Source: an uncultured Bacteroidales bacterium | Lineage (GTDB): Bacteria; Bacteroidota; Bacteroidia; Bacteroidales; Porphyromonadaceae | Direction: 5' to 3' | Length of the DNA stretch: 44,243 nucleotides | Assembly: GCA_902489445.1 (NCBI GenBank) | Contig: CABTZX010000013.1 | Coordinates: forward strand, 1-44,243 | Shown here: piece after piece, positions 33,708 to 41,925 of the stretch | How the letters are laid out: every line of letters begins with the position of its first letter | Numbering within the stretch: the stretch's first letter is position 1 | Position numbers and translations under genes: made by a program | Notes under the pieces: model-generated | The model's database searches: none | What the model was told of the DNA's origin: nothing | Seen by the model: only the letters and a program-made list of their open reading frames with translations

Positions 33708-35141
33708 ATGAGAAGCATTTTCTTATCGGTTGCACGCGTCTTTTGCGTCACTTGTCCGCTGTTGTTGCTCGGAAGTGTGCAAGGCGCCGTGGCGCAAACG
33801 ATCCCAACGGACACAATTAGCGCGGATCTGACGCTGGATGATGCCGTGCGCATAGCCCTATCGGAGAGCCCAACCGTCCAAATTGGGGATTTGGCGGTGC
33901 GCAAGCAGCAATATTCGCTTCAAAGCGCCTACGGGCAGTTATTTCCCTCCATAAGTTTTTCCACGAAATACAGCTACACCATCAAAAAACAGGTGATGTA
34001 TTTGGACGGATTTCCCGGAGCGAGCCAAATGCCTAAGGAGATGATGGAGAAGGGGATAGAGATCGGCCGAACGCACAATATACAGGGCGGCTTCAGCGCC
34101 GGGCTCCCGTTGGTCAATTTGCAACTGTGGGAAAGCATTTCGCTCAGCAAGGATGCCGTGGAACTATCCCTTCGAAAGGCACAAACATCGCGCATTGATA
34201 AAGTATGCGAAGTACGCAAAGCTTTCTATACGGCACTGCTTGCCCGTGATGCCTACGATGTACTGAAACAAAGCTATGAAAACGCACAGGACAATTACAA
34301 GAGGATCAGCAATCTGTATGCGCAGGGATTGGTAGCCAAATACGATCTCATTCGCGGCGAAGTACAGATAAAAAACATTGAACCTTCCCTTTTGGAAGCG
34401 GAAAACAATGTGGTGCTGACCCGCAGGGCGCTGCTCGTGATGATGGGCTTGGATCCCTCCGAGTACGAAGAAGTGAAACCTATGGGAAAACTGACCAACT
34501 ATGCCGATGAGGTTGCCCAAACCTATCTATCGGGCGAACAGCTTTCCATAGAGGGAAATGCGCAGCTTCGCGAATTGGAAACCCAGCGCCGGATGCAGGA
34601 ACGCTCGTTGCAATTGGCGAAAAACGCCTTTGTACCTACATTAAGCGCCGGAATGGTGTATAATTTCAACTATACGAGTAACGACTTTAAGCTGAACAAC
34701 AAACGGCTCTGGACGCCCTTTTCAGCGGTTACCGTTAATTTCTCGTTTCCCCTCCTGCAGGGCGGAAGCCGCTACTTTAAGATCAAACAGGAAAAAATCA
34801 GCTTGATGCAGCTCGATTGGAGCCGTAAGGATGCGGAACGGCAGCTCGATTTGGGCATGCAACGGTATCGGAATCAGCTCCGGACTTCCTCGCGCTCGTT
34901 GGCGGCAGCCGACAATGCGGTAAAAGCAGCCAAGCAAGGATACGAAATAGCGCAAAAACGCTACGAAACGGGGCAGGGAACGCTCTTGGAAGTAAATGAT
35001 GCCAACGTATCGCTCTTGCAGGCTCAACTCAATTACGACCAGGCAATCTTCAGTATGCTTCAGGCTCGCGCCGAAATGGATAAGATTGCCGGAAAAGGAT
35101 TACCGGACGAAGCAGATAGCCGCACGAATCAGCAACAATAA
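33708..35141 (+). CDS. TolC-family outer membrane efflux protein
   Basis: A 477-residue outer membrane channel. It has an N-terminal signal peptide (to about AVAQT, residue 31), then two TolC-type repeats of long helices (LTLDDAVRIALSESPTVQIGDLAV; AKQGYEIAQKRYETGQGTLLEVNDANVSLLQAQLNY) that form the periplasmic tunnel. The C-terminal motif with GQGTLLEVNDA is typical. It is the first gene of a four-gene RND efflux operon and is followed by the membrane-fusion gene after 57 bp. Confidence 0.95.
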   Translation: MRSIFLSVARVFCVTCPLLLLGSVQGAVAQTIPTDTISADLTLDDAVRIALSESPTVQIGDLAVRKQQYSLQSAYGQLFPSISFSTKYSYTIKKQVMYLDGFPGASQMPKEMMEKGIEIGRTHNIQGGFSAGLPLVNLQLWESISLSKDAVELSLRKAQTSRIDKVCEVRKAFYTALLARDAYDVLKQSYENAQDNYKRISNLYAQGLVAKYDLIRGEVQIKNIEPSLLEAENNVVLTRRALLVMMGLDPSEYEEVKPMGKLTNYADEVAQTYLSGEQLSIEGNAQLRELETQRRMQERSLQLAKNAFVPTLSAGMVYNFNYTSNDFKLNNKRLWTPFSAVTVNFSFPLLQGGSRYFKIKQEKISLMQLDWSRKDAERQLDLGMQRYRNQLRTSSRSLAAADNAVKAAKQGYEIAQKRYETGQGTLLEVNDANVSLLQAQLNYDQAIFSMLQARAEMDKIAGKGLPDEADSRTNQQQ

Positions 35142-35198
35142 ATCACGGGGTAAAAACAAACCATTATACGCACGCATAACGCAAAAATAGATTGAAGT

Positions 35199-36287
35199 AT
35201 GAAATATTCTACACGAACGTTTTACGGCATCTTTGCCGCCCTTTTGCTCGTAACGGCGGTTGGGGCTCAGAGCTGCTCCAAACAAGGGAAAAAAGAAGGG
35301 GATAATGCGCAACCCGAAGCTGTACCGGTAAGCACCGTAACCGTAGCGCAGGAACTTATCGATTTGGATGAGGTATTCACCGCAACGATAGAACCTTTCA
35401 AAAGCAATAACATATCGTCACAAATGGGCGGACGCATTAAACGGATTGCTGCCGAAGTGGGGAATACAGTGGCAAAGGGTCAGGTGCTCGCAGAGATGGA
35501 TAACAGTCAGCTCACCCAAATGAAGGTTAAGCTGGAAGATGCCCGTCTTTCCTTTGCCCGTACGGATGAATTGTACAAAATAGGGGGTATCAGCAAAGCG
35601 CAATGGGATGCCGCCCGAAGCGCCAAAACAATAGCGGAAACCGCCTATACCAATATGTACGAGAATACAGTGCTGCGTAGCCCCATCAGCGGCGTGGTAA
35701 CAGCGCGAAACTACGATGCGGGCGATTTGGCATCGCCGCAACTACCCATTTTCGTCGTGGAACAGTTAGATCCGGTAAAGGTACGCATCAATGCATCGGA
35801 AAAGGACTTTCCGTCCATTACAAAAGGGCAGAAAGCAATTGTAACCGCAAGCACGCTCGGCAACGAATCCTTTGAAGCTGCCGTATCGCTCATCTCTCCT
35901 ACGCTGGATCCCATGAGCCACACATTTGGCGTGGAACTATCGGTAAACAATAAGGGTAAGCAGCTGCGCCCCGGTATGTATGCTAAAGTGAAGCTCAACT
36001 TTGGGCAAAGCGAAGCAATCCTTATCCCGGATCGCGCCGTGATTAAGCAGGTGGGCAGCGGCGAACGTTATGTGTATATCCTCAATGGAAGCAAGGCGGA
36101 ACGCCGTACCGTTACGATTGGTCGGCAAATAGAAGATCGCGTTGAAGTAACCGATGGGCTAACGCCGGGCGAAGTGGTTATCGTAGAGGGAAGCAACCGC
36201 CTGAATAACGGCACAACCGTAAAGGTAACCGGCGAAAATACTAACGAAGCGCAAACAACTACCACTAAGGAGCAATCAAATCAATGA
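35199..36287 (+). CDS. RND efflux membrane-fusion protein
   Basis: A 362-residue AcrA/MexE-type adaptor. The signal region ends at a possible lipobox (VGAQSC), so it may be a lipoprotein anchored in the inner membrane. Lipoyl half-motifs (GGRIKRIAAEVGNTVAKGQVLAEMD and TVLRSPISGVVTARNYDAGDL) flank a short helical hairpin, and the beta-barrel region follows. It bridges the RND pump and the TolC-type channel. The stop overlaps the pump ATG by four bases. Pairing suggests export of hydrophobic drugs, bile acids or similar; the substrate is not readable. Confidence 0.94.
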   Translation: MKYSTRTFYGIFAALLLVTAVGAQSCSKQGKKEGDNAQPEAVPVSTVTVAQELIDLDEVFTATIEPFKSNNISSQMGGRIKRIAAEVGNTVAKGQVLAEMDNSQLTQMKVKLEDARLSFARTDELYKIGGISKAQWDAARSAKTIAETAYTNMYENTVLRSPISGVVTARNYDAGDLASPQLPIFVVEQLDPVKVRINASEKDFPSITKGQKAIVTASTLGNESFEAAVSLISPTLDPMSHTFGVELSVNNKGKQLRPGMYAKVKLNFGQSEAILIPDRAVIKQVGSGERYVYILNGSKAERRTVTIGRQIEDRVEVTDGLTPGEVVIVEGSNRLNNGTTVKVTGENTNEAQTTTTKEQSNQ

Positions 36288-39200
36288 GCAGCATCTATCA
36301 AGGCGCTGTTAAGCGTCCTATAACCACTATACTGATCTTTGTGGCACTTGCTGTGCTGGGGATATTCTCCCTATCCAAGCTGCCCATTGATCTGTACCCG
36401 AAGATCGATACGGGTAATATCATCGTAATGACCACGCTACCGGGTGCCGGGCCGCAAGATATAGAAACCAACCTCACTAATCCGATAGAAAATACGCTGA
36501 ACGGGGTTGCCAACGTAAAGCATATCACCAGTCAGAGCCGCGAAAACATATCGGTAGTTAACCTTGAATTTAACGAAGGTACCGATATAGATGCCGCTAC
36601 CAACGATGTGCGCGATAAGTTGGGTACGCTGAACGATATTCTTCCCGAGGAAGCGCATCAACCTATGATTTTTAAGTTCGGGTTGGACGATATCCCCATT
36701 CTCTTTATTTCCGCTACGGCAAAGGAGAGTGCGATGGCGCTGGGGAAGATATTGGACGATCGGGTAGTTAACGCGCTGGCAAAAATCAACGGCGTGGGAG
36801 CAATCAATTACGCCGGAGCCGTGCAGCGACAAATACAGGTATACTGCGATCCCGCAAAGCTGGAAGCGTACGGAATTACCCTGCAACAGGTAGCCTCCAT
36901 CATTGGGGCGGAGAATAGCAATATACCTGCGGGGCAAATCGATGTGGGTAGCCAAACCAATTCATTACGTGTTCAGGGCGAATTTACCTCACCGGATCAG
37001 CTGAACGATATAGTGCTGACATCTCGCGCCGGGCAGAATGTATATCTGCGTGACGTAGCTCGCGTTGAGGATACATCTCAGGAACGAATACGCGAAACAT
37101 ACCTTAGTGACGGCCGTGGCGCCATGATATTTGTAAATAAGCAAAGTGGTGCCAATTCGGTGGAAATAGCCCGTAAGGTAAAAGCCGAGATGGAGCGCAT
37201 ACGTCCCACGCTTCCGTCTGATGTACAGCTGGATATCGTGAGCGACAGTAGTGATTTCATCATTAACAGCGTAAACAACCTGAAGGATACTATCTTTATT
37301 ACCTTCTTTGTGGTTATGCTGGTGGTATTGCTCTTCTTAGGACGCTGGCGAGCCACATTCATCATTGTGCTAACTATCCCCCTCTCATTGGTCAGCAGCT
37401 TTATCTATTTGATGATAACGGGCGGTACGCTTAATATCATATCAATGAGCTCCATATCGATAGCGATCGGTATGGTGGTGGACGATGCCATAGTGGTATT
37501 GGAAAATATCACTACTCATATTGAGCGGGGCAGCTATCCGAGTCAGGCGGCGGTACACGCTACCAACGAAGTGGCTATATCGGTATTCGCCTCCACGCTT
37601 ACTCTTTTGGCTGTATTCCTGCCGTTAACTATGGTGGGCGGTATGGCGGGAATCATGTTCCGTCAGCTGGGGTGGATTGTCAGCATTGTGATGATTATTT
37701 CGCTCCTTTGTGCCATTTTGCTTACACCAACGCTCTGTTCGCTCATGTTGCGCCGCAATAAGGGCGCCAAACGTACGCTAATGCAGCGTTTTGCCGATGG
37801 TATGCTGCAACCGGTGGAACGCTTCTATTTGCGCTCGCTTCGGTTTGCCGTTTCGCATCGTGCCGTTATTATCGTTAGTGCTGTGGTGATCTTTGGCGGC
37901 TCGCTTTTCCTGGCTCGCTTTATCCATACCGAATTTATGCCGCAGGGCGATAATTCCTATCTGAAAGCCACCGTTGAGTATCCGCTGGGTACTTCCATTG
38001 ATGTGAGCCGTAAGCTGGGAATGGAGCTGAAGGAGAAGTGGTTAGCCGAGCACCCCGAAATAAAATCAATCGGCTTTTCCGTGGGGCAGGCCGATGCAAG
38101 CAACTCTTTTGGCGCAATGGGGCAGAGTGGCTCTCATCTAATAGATTTCACCATTGCGCTGACTGATCCCGGTAAGCGCAAGCAGAGCGTCTTCCAATTT
38201 GCCGACAATTTGCGCGACGAACTGAGCAAAATCCCCGGATTGGAGCGCTACAACGTATCTACCAGTAATATGGGAAATATGGGCGGTGGCGTGAATATTG
38301 AGCTGTACGGCTACGATTTTGCCGCTACCGATGAAATAGCGCGCAACGTGATGGACGGAATGATGCAAACCTCCTCCTGCGCTGCAGCCATCAATAACCG
38401 CCAAAACTATATGCCGGAGTACAATATGCACTTCGATCGCCAAAAGCTCGCTGAGAACGGCTTAAACCTCTCCTCCGCTGCTTTCTTCCTGCGTAATGCC
38501 GTTAACGGGGCGCTTGCCTCCTATTACCGCGAAGATGGTAAGGAATACGAGATCCGCGTCCGCTTAGCTCCGGAGGCGCGCCGCTCCCTCGAGGATATCG
38601 GCAACATATTGGTTTATTCGCCTAAGGGTAAGGCTATTCGGCTTAGCGAGCTGGGTACGATAGAAGAGCTTTATACGCCTCCAACGATATATCGTAAGGA
38701 CCGCCAGCGCTGCGTTACTATCGCTTGTACCCCCAAAGCGGGCGTTCCGCTTTCCACTTTGGTTAATGATGCCCGAAAGGTTTTGAACAATGTAGAGTTC
38801 CCCGGCGGATACTCTTACAAATTGGCGGGCTCCTTTGAGCAACAACAGGAATCCTTTGCCGATATGACTATCTTGTTGCTACTCATTGTGTTCTTGGTCT
38901 ACATTGTAATGGCGGCGCAGTTCGAGAGCCTCTACGATCCTTTTGTGGTGATGTTCTCCGTTCCGTTCGCCTTTACCGGGGTAATATTGGGCTTGTTGCT
39001 CACGCGAACCACGCTGAGCCTTATCGCCCTAATCGGCGCTATTATGCTGGTCGGCATTGTAGTGAAGAACGGGATTGTGCTGATCGACTATACCCGTTTG
39101 GCACGCGAACGGGGCGCATCGGTACGTAGTGCCGTGCTGATTGCCGGCAGAAGCCGATTGCGTCCGGTACTGATGACTACGCTCACCACGGTGCTCGGTA

Positions 39201-39403
39201 TGGTTCCGATGGCACTCGGCATCGGTCAGGGAAGCGAAATGTGGCAACCGATGGGAGTTACCGTAGCTTTTGGGCTAACGATCTCCACTTTGGTTACCCT
39301 CATCCTCATCCCCACCTTATACACAGCCTTTTCCGGCGGAAATATACGGCGGAAGCGGCATAATCAAATGAAGAAATTCCACAAAAACGCTATCGGATTA
39401 TGA
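36284..39403 (+). CDS. RND efflux pump permease (AcrB/MexF family)
   Basis: A 1039-residue inner membrane pump with the two large periplasmic loops and 12 membrane segments of the family. The N-terminus AVKRPITTILIFVALAVLGIFSL and GMVVDDAIVVLENI, with the paired aspartates of the proton relay in helix 4, are hallmarks. Helix-10 and 11 regions (GAIMLVGIVVKNGIVLIDY, TLTTVLGMVPMALG) fit the hydrophobe/amphiphile group rather than metal exporters, which have extra Met and Glu residues. Both ends overlap neighbours by four bases (ATGA), showing tight translational coupling. Confidence 0.96.
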   Translation: MSSIYQGAVKRPITTILIFVALAVLGIFSLSKLPIDLYPKIDTGNIIVMTTLPGAGPQDIETNLTNPIENTLNGVANVKHITSQSRENISVVNLEFNEGTDIDAATNDVRDKLGTLNDILPEEAHQPMIFKFGLDDIPILFISATAKESAMALGKILDDRVVNALAKINGVGAINYAGAVQRQIQVYCDPAKLEAYGITLQQVASIIGAENSNIPAGQIDVGSQTNSLRVQGEFTSPDQLNDIVLTSRAGQNVYLRDVARVEDTSQERIRETYLSDGRGAMIFVNKQSGANSVEIARKVKAEMERIRPTLPSDVQLDIVSDSSDFIINSVNNLKDTIFITFFVVMLVVLLFLGRWRATFIIVLTIPLSLVSSFIYLMITGGTLNIISMSSISIAIGMVVDDAIVVLENITTHIERGSYPSQAAVHATNEVAISVFASTLTLLAVFLPLTMVGGMAGIMFRQLGWIVSIVMIISLLCAILLTPTLCSLMLRRNKGAKRTLMQRFADGMLQPVERFYLRSLRFAVSHRAVIIVSAVVIFGGSLFLARFIHTEFMPQGDNSYLKATVEYPLGTSIDVSRKLGMELKEKWLAEHPEIKSIGFSVGQADASNSFGAMGQSGSHLIDFTIALTDPGKRKQSVFQFADNLRDELSKIPGLERYNVSTSNMGNMGGGVNIELYGYDFAATDEIARNVMDGMMQTSSCAAAINNRQNYMPEYNMHFDRQKLAENGLNLSSAAFFLRNAVNGALASYYREDGKEYEIRVRLAPEARRSLEDIGNILVYSPKGKAIRLSELGTIEELYTPPTIYRKDRQRCVTIACTPKAGVPLSTLVNDARKVLNNVEFPGGYSYKLAGSFEQQQESFADMTILLLLIVFLVYIVMAAQFESLYDPFVVMFSVPFAFTGVILGLLLTRTTLSLIALIGAIMLVGIVVKNGIVLIDYTRLARERGASVRSAVLIAGRSRLRPVLMTTLTTVLGMVPMALGIGQGSEMWQPMGVTVAFGLTISTLVTLILIPTLYTAFSGGNIRRKRHNQMKKFHKNAIGL

Positions 39404-39702
39404 ACAAACAACGAGCCGTATTCATCGCCTATAACCGTGCGCATCACGGAATTATTGTCAATACGCTTCAGAAGATGAGCCTCCGCGGCTATACACAGTG
39501 GAACGACGTGCTGGGCAAAGGCAGTAAAACCGGTGAACCGCACCTAGGTAGCCACGCCTGGCCTACTGTTAACGGAGCTATGTTGGTGATCTGCAGCGAG
39601 GAACAAAGCAAAAATCTGCTCGCCGCCCTCCGCGAAATTGACCAATCCGTGCCCAAGCTCGGGCTGCGTGCCTTTACTTGGTCCGTAAAGGATTCCATAT
39701 AG
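39400..39702 (+). CDS. PII-like small protein coupled to the RND pump (PG0541 type)
   Basis: A 100-residue soluble protein whose ATG overlaps the pump stop by four bases. I recognise the P. gingivalis PG0541 type of transporter-associated protein. Its order of elements resembles the PII signalling fold: beta (AVFIAYN), helix (GIIVNTLQKMSLRGY), beta (TQWNDVLGKGSKTGEP, with a glycine-rich T-loop-like segment), beta (GAMLVICSEE), helix (QSKNLLAALREID) and a final beta (GLRAFTWSV). PII-like proteins sense nucleotides or metabolites and control transporters. A divergent PII group linked to RND metal pumps has been described, from memory. The ligand here is unknown. Confidence 0.85.
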   Translation: MNKQRAVFIAYNRAHHGIIVNTLQKMSLRGYTQWNDVLGKGSKTGEPHLGSHAWPTVNGAMLVICSEEQSKNLLAALREIDQSVPKLGLRAFTWSVKDSI

Positions 39703-39724
39703 CTTTGAGGACGCAGGAATGTTG

Positions 39725-39732
39725 TATCTTTG
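39725..39732 (+). promoter_or_regulatory. -7 box of the arginine decarboxylase gene
   Basis: TATCTTTG with TTTG at 39704-39707 (17-bp gap) makes a fair promoter, 55 bases before the ATG. Confidence 0.6.
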
Positions 39733-39787
39733 CAACGCGTTGAAGCACGAACAATAGAAACAACAGATTAAGCAGACGAATCCGATT

Positions 39788-40336
39788 ATGAGTAACCTTT
39801 ACGGCAACCTGATTCCCAACACGTTCTTCACCACCAAGGGAAGTGGAGAGAGCGATTTGGAGCTTCATGCAGGCTCGTACCACATGGCATTGTATGATGC
39901 CGGTATAGCCGACTATAACATCATGACCTACTCCAGCGTCCTTCCCGCCACGGCACACCTCGCTTCGATGGACGAAGTGGATATGCCCCCCTTTGGCAGC
40001 GAAATGAAAACCATTATGAGTGTATCGCACGGCTTTCAGGACGAGTTCGTTTCCGCCGGCATTGTATATGCCTGGATGTACAAGGATGAGAACTTCGACG
40101 AAAAGGCAGGCGGCTTGGTATGCGAAGTAAACGGGCGTTACCGAATCGAAGAGCTTGAATCGCGTCTTATTCGTGTGATCAACGATCTGCATCAGAATAC
40201 CTATAGTCAATACTATTTAGGCGAACTTAATTTCATTACCGAGGGGATTACCATCACAAAGCGGTACGGGACGGCGCTCGCTTCCCTCTGCTTTGTCGAT
40301 TTTATGGCACCCCCGTCTCCTATGCCTGAGCAATAA
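39788..40336 (+). CDS. Pyruvoyl-dependent arginine decarboxylase
   Basis: A 182-residue proenzyme that should cut itself between Ser49 and Ser50 in TYSSVLPA to make the pyruvoyl group and then turn arginine into agmatine. The motif and the surrounding DYNIMTYSSVLPATAH match the archaeal and chlamydial family, and the C-terminal GELNFITEGITITKRYGTALASL is conserved-looking. Agmatine leads to polyamines and its formation consumes protons. The gene has its own promoter and terminator and no partner antiporter beside it. Confidence 0.93.
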   Translation: MSNLYGNLIPNTFFTTKGSGESDLELHAGSYHMALYDAGIADYNIMTYSSVLPATAHLASMDEVDMPPFGSEMKTIMSVSHGFQDEFVSAGIVYAWMYKDENFDEKAGGLVCEVNGRYRIEELESRLIRVINDLHQNTYSQYYLGELNFITEGITITKRYGTALASLCFVDFMAPPSPMPEQ

Positions 40337-40365
40337 TTGCCTTTCCATACGGAGTTTAGCGTTTG

Positions 40366-40403
40366 AAGACGCCGTGTTCTACCCTTGAGCACGGCGTCTT
40401 TTT
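40366..40403 (+). terminator. Terminator after the arginine decarboxylase gene
   Basis: AAGACGCCGTG (40366-40376) pairs perfectly with CACGGCGTCTT, the stem can extend three more base pairs with a wobble, and the 3' arm runs into TTTTT. It isolates the decarboxylase from the repeat island that follows. Confidence 0.9.
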
Positions 40404-40446
40404 GTTGCCGCCATCATCGTTCCCCCGCAATTCGGACGTGCCTTCT

Positions 40447-40842
40447 GCGCCGCCCCACCCATGCCCCTGCGCCGCTCCGCCCAAGTCCCCGCGCCACTCC
40501 GCCCATCCCCCTGCGCCACGCCGCCCATACTCCTGCGCCACCTTCCCCATACCCTCGCGCCGCTCCTCCCATCCCCTGGCGCCGTCCCGCCCATACCCCC
40601 GCGCTGCTCCGCCCATGCCCTCGCGCCGTTCCGCCCATCCTTCCGCGCCGCTCCTTCCATCCCCTCTGCGCCACTCCGCCCATGCCCCTGCGCCACTCCG
40701 CCCATCCCCCCGCACCGCTCCGCCCATACCCCTGCGACACTCCGCCCATGCCCCTGCGCCACTCCACCCATATCCCTGCTCCGCTCCGCCCATACTCCGC
40801 GCCACTCCGCCCATATCCTCGCGTCATATGATGCTTCCGCCG
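40447..40842. repeat. C-rich 22-bp tandem array (18 units)
   Basis: GCGCC-type unit starts fall at 40447, 40469, 40491, 40513, 40535, 40557, 40579, 40601, 40623, 40645, 40668, 40690, 40712, 40734, 40756, 40778, 40799 and 40821. All steps are 22 bp except one of 23 and one of 21. The unit is GCGCCNCTCCGCCCAT followed by about six mostly pyrimidine bases. It opens a gene-free stretch of about 1.5 kb (40337-41925). Open frames across it on both strands arise because the unit has no stop codon; I do not regard them as genes. Confidence 0.95.
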
Positions 40843-40945
40843 TTTCGCACCCTTGCGCCAATGCCACCCCTTTCTGCGTAGCTTTTCGAGCGGAACTCCG
40901 TACCACCTCGCTCTCCGCTACGATGCTTCCCGATCGTTTGTACGA

Positions 40946-41075
40946 AGCTTCTCAACCTTTTGTCCTATGCTGTTCGATAAATCATTTAAACGATTTATAT
41001 AAATCATTAAAAGGATTTATACGAATACTTAAAACGATTTGTATGAATACTTAAAAGAATTTGTAGAGAAGGTAC
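40946..41075. repeat. 130-bp element with four TTTAAA-centred 22-mers, copy 2
   Basis: Units start at 40976, 40998, 41020 and 41042. The ends AGCTTCTCAA and AAGGTAC and the total length equal those of copy 1 at 29342. Upstream, GATGCTTCCC (40922), GAAGCTTCTC (40944) and TATGCTGTTC (40966) keep the same 22-bp step. Confidence 0.88.
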
Positions 41076-41166
41076 ATACCAATGATCCCAAAGCTACGTA
41101 GAAAAGAGTGCGAAACACCAAAGGAGCGAGCGCAACCCTGCTTGGAGTGGATGCGCTGATGCTCTA

Positions 41167-41237
41167 CGGCGTAGGCGTAGGTGCGAGGGAGTGACGATGC
41201 AGATACGCATCGGCGTAGGCGTAGGTGCGAGGAAGTG
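41167..41237. repeat. Direct repeat of a G-rich 27-mer, 44 bp apart
   Basis: The segment 41167-41193 (starting CGGCGTAGGCGTAGGTGCGA) recurs at 41211-41237 with one mismatch. The 44-bp offset is four times 11 bp. Confidence 0.85.
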
Positions 41238-41330
41238 GGAGCGCTGGTGCGCGAGAGGGGTGGCGTGTTTGCGTGGGACTGGAGGCGGTACAGGGGTGTG
41301 GCGCGCGATAGTATCCTCGGAGTTAATCGG

Positions 41331-41410
41331 AATCAATCAGAACCCATCAGAATTCATCGGGGGATATCGGATAAGCTCGGATTGATTCCGATAAGCTCCG
41401 AAAGAGGGAA
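41331..41410. repeat. 10-bp CNG-phased array (8 units)
   Basis: Eight decamers all end in CGG, CAG or CCG, for example AATCAATCAG, AACCCATCAG, AATTCATCGG and ATAAGCTCGG, with no change of period over 80 bp. It sits between two G-rich 11-bp-period segments. Confidence 0.85.
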
Positions 41411-41465
41411 GGGAGGACGAAGGTGCGCAATGGGGGGCGCCAATGTGTATAGATGGAGGACGAAG

Positions 41466-41651
41466 GTGCGCGAGTGTGGTGGCGCTTGTGCGCAGCGGCG
41501 TAGGCGCAGGTGCGTGAGTGTGGTGGGGCGGTTGTGTGCGAGTGGTGTCGTAGGTGCGCGAGAGGGGGATGCAGGTACGCAGCGGCGTAGGCGCAGAAGC
41601 GTGAGTGTGGCGGGGCGGTCGTGTGCGAGTGGTGTCGTAGGTGCGCGAGAG
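41466..41651. repeat. G-rich 11-bp-period array with a 77-bp duplication
   Basis: The run divides into 11-mers such as GTGCGCGAGTG, TGGTGGGGCGG, CGTAGGCGCAG and TGGTGTCGTAG. Segment 41488-41564 (seven 11-mers) recurs at 41575-41651 with few mismatches, separated by one 10-mer. Words CGGCGTAGGCG link it to the 41167 repeat. Confidence 0.85.
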
Positions 41652-41774
41652 ATGGTGGCGGCAGGGCAAACTAAGCTGATGCTTTTTGCTTTTTCGCATT
41701 CGCTCCGTATTTAGTCACTTTTCGGAGAAAAACAGGAATGAGCATCAATGATACATTGAATGAAAATATTTTAC

Positions 41775-41782
41775 TATCTTAG
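41775..41782 (+). promoter_or_regulatory. Possible -7 box of the T9SS-type gene
   Basis: TATCTTAG is one base off TAnnTTTG, with TTG at 41756-41758 (16-bp gap). It would give an AT-rich leader of about 140 bases. Confidence 0.4.
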
Positions 41783-41925
41783 CCGGCAGAATAGAGGGTG
41801 AGACATAAAAAAGAAAGCAGTTTCCGCAGCGGTTGGGATTGTTTTACAAAAGAAGCATTAAAAGAGATACGCCGTTTCCCCCTCCTAGCTAAAAAGGAAC
41901 TAATTAATTAAGTTAAGTAGAGAAT

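Noticed and set aside
40447..40842. CRISPR array
   Set aside because: Units are contiguous with no unique spacers of 25-40 bp, and no cas genes are present. The same applies to the other 22-bp arrays.
40447..40842. Classical G-quadruplex motif on the minus strand
   Set aside because: Each unit has GGGG and GGG runs but the alternate loops are about 13 bases, longer than the usual limit, so only unusual structures are possible.
40356..40906. Long overlapping open frames on both strands through the C-rich array
   Set aside because: A 22-bp unit without stop codons keeps every frame open and yields 22-residue repeats in several frames at once. No signal, RBS or domain supports any of them.
41181..41714. 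177-residue plus-strand open frame rich in Arg, Val and Gly
   Set aside because: It runs through the G-rich 11-bp and CNG 10-bp arrays; its composition simply mirrors the repeats.
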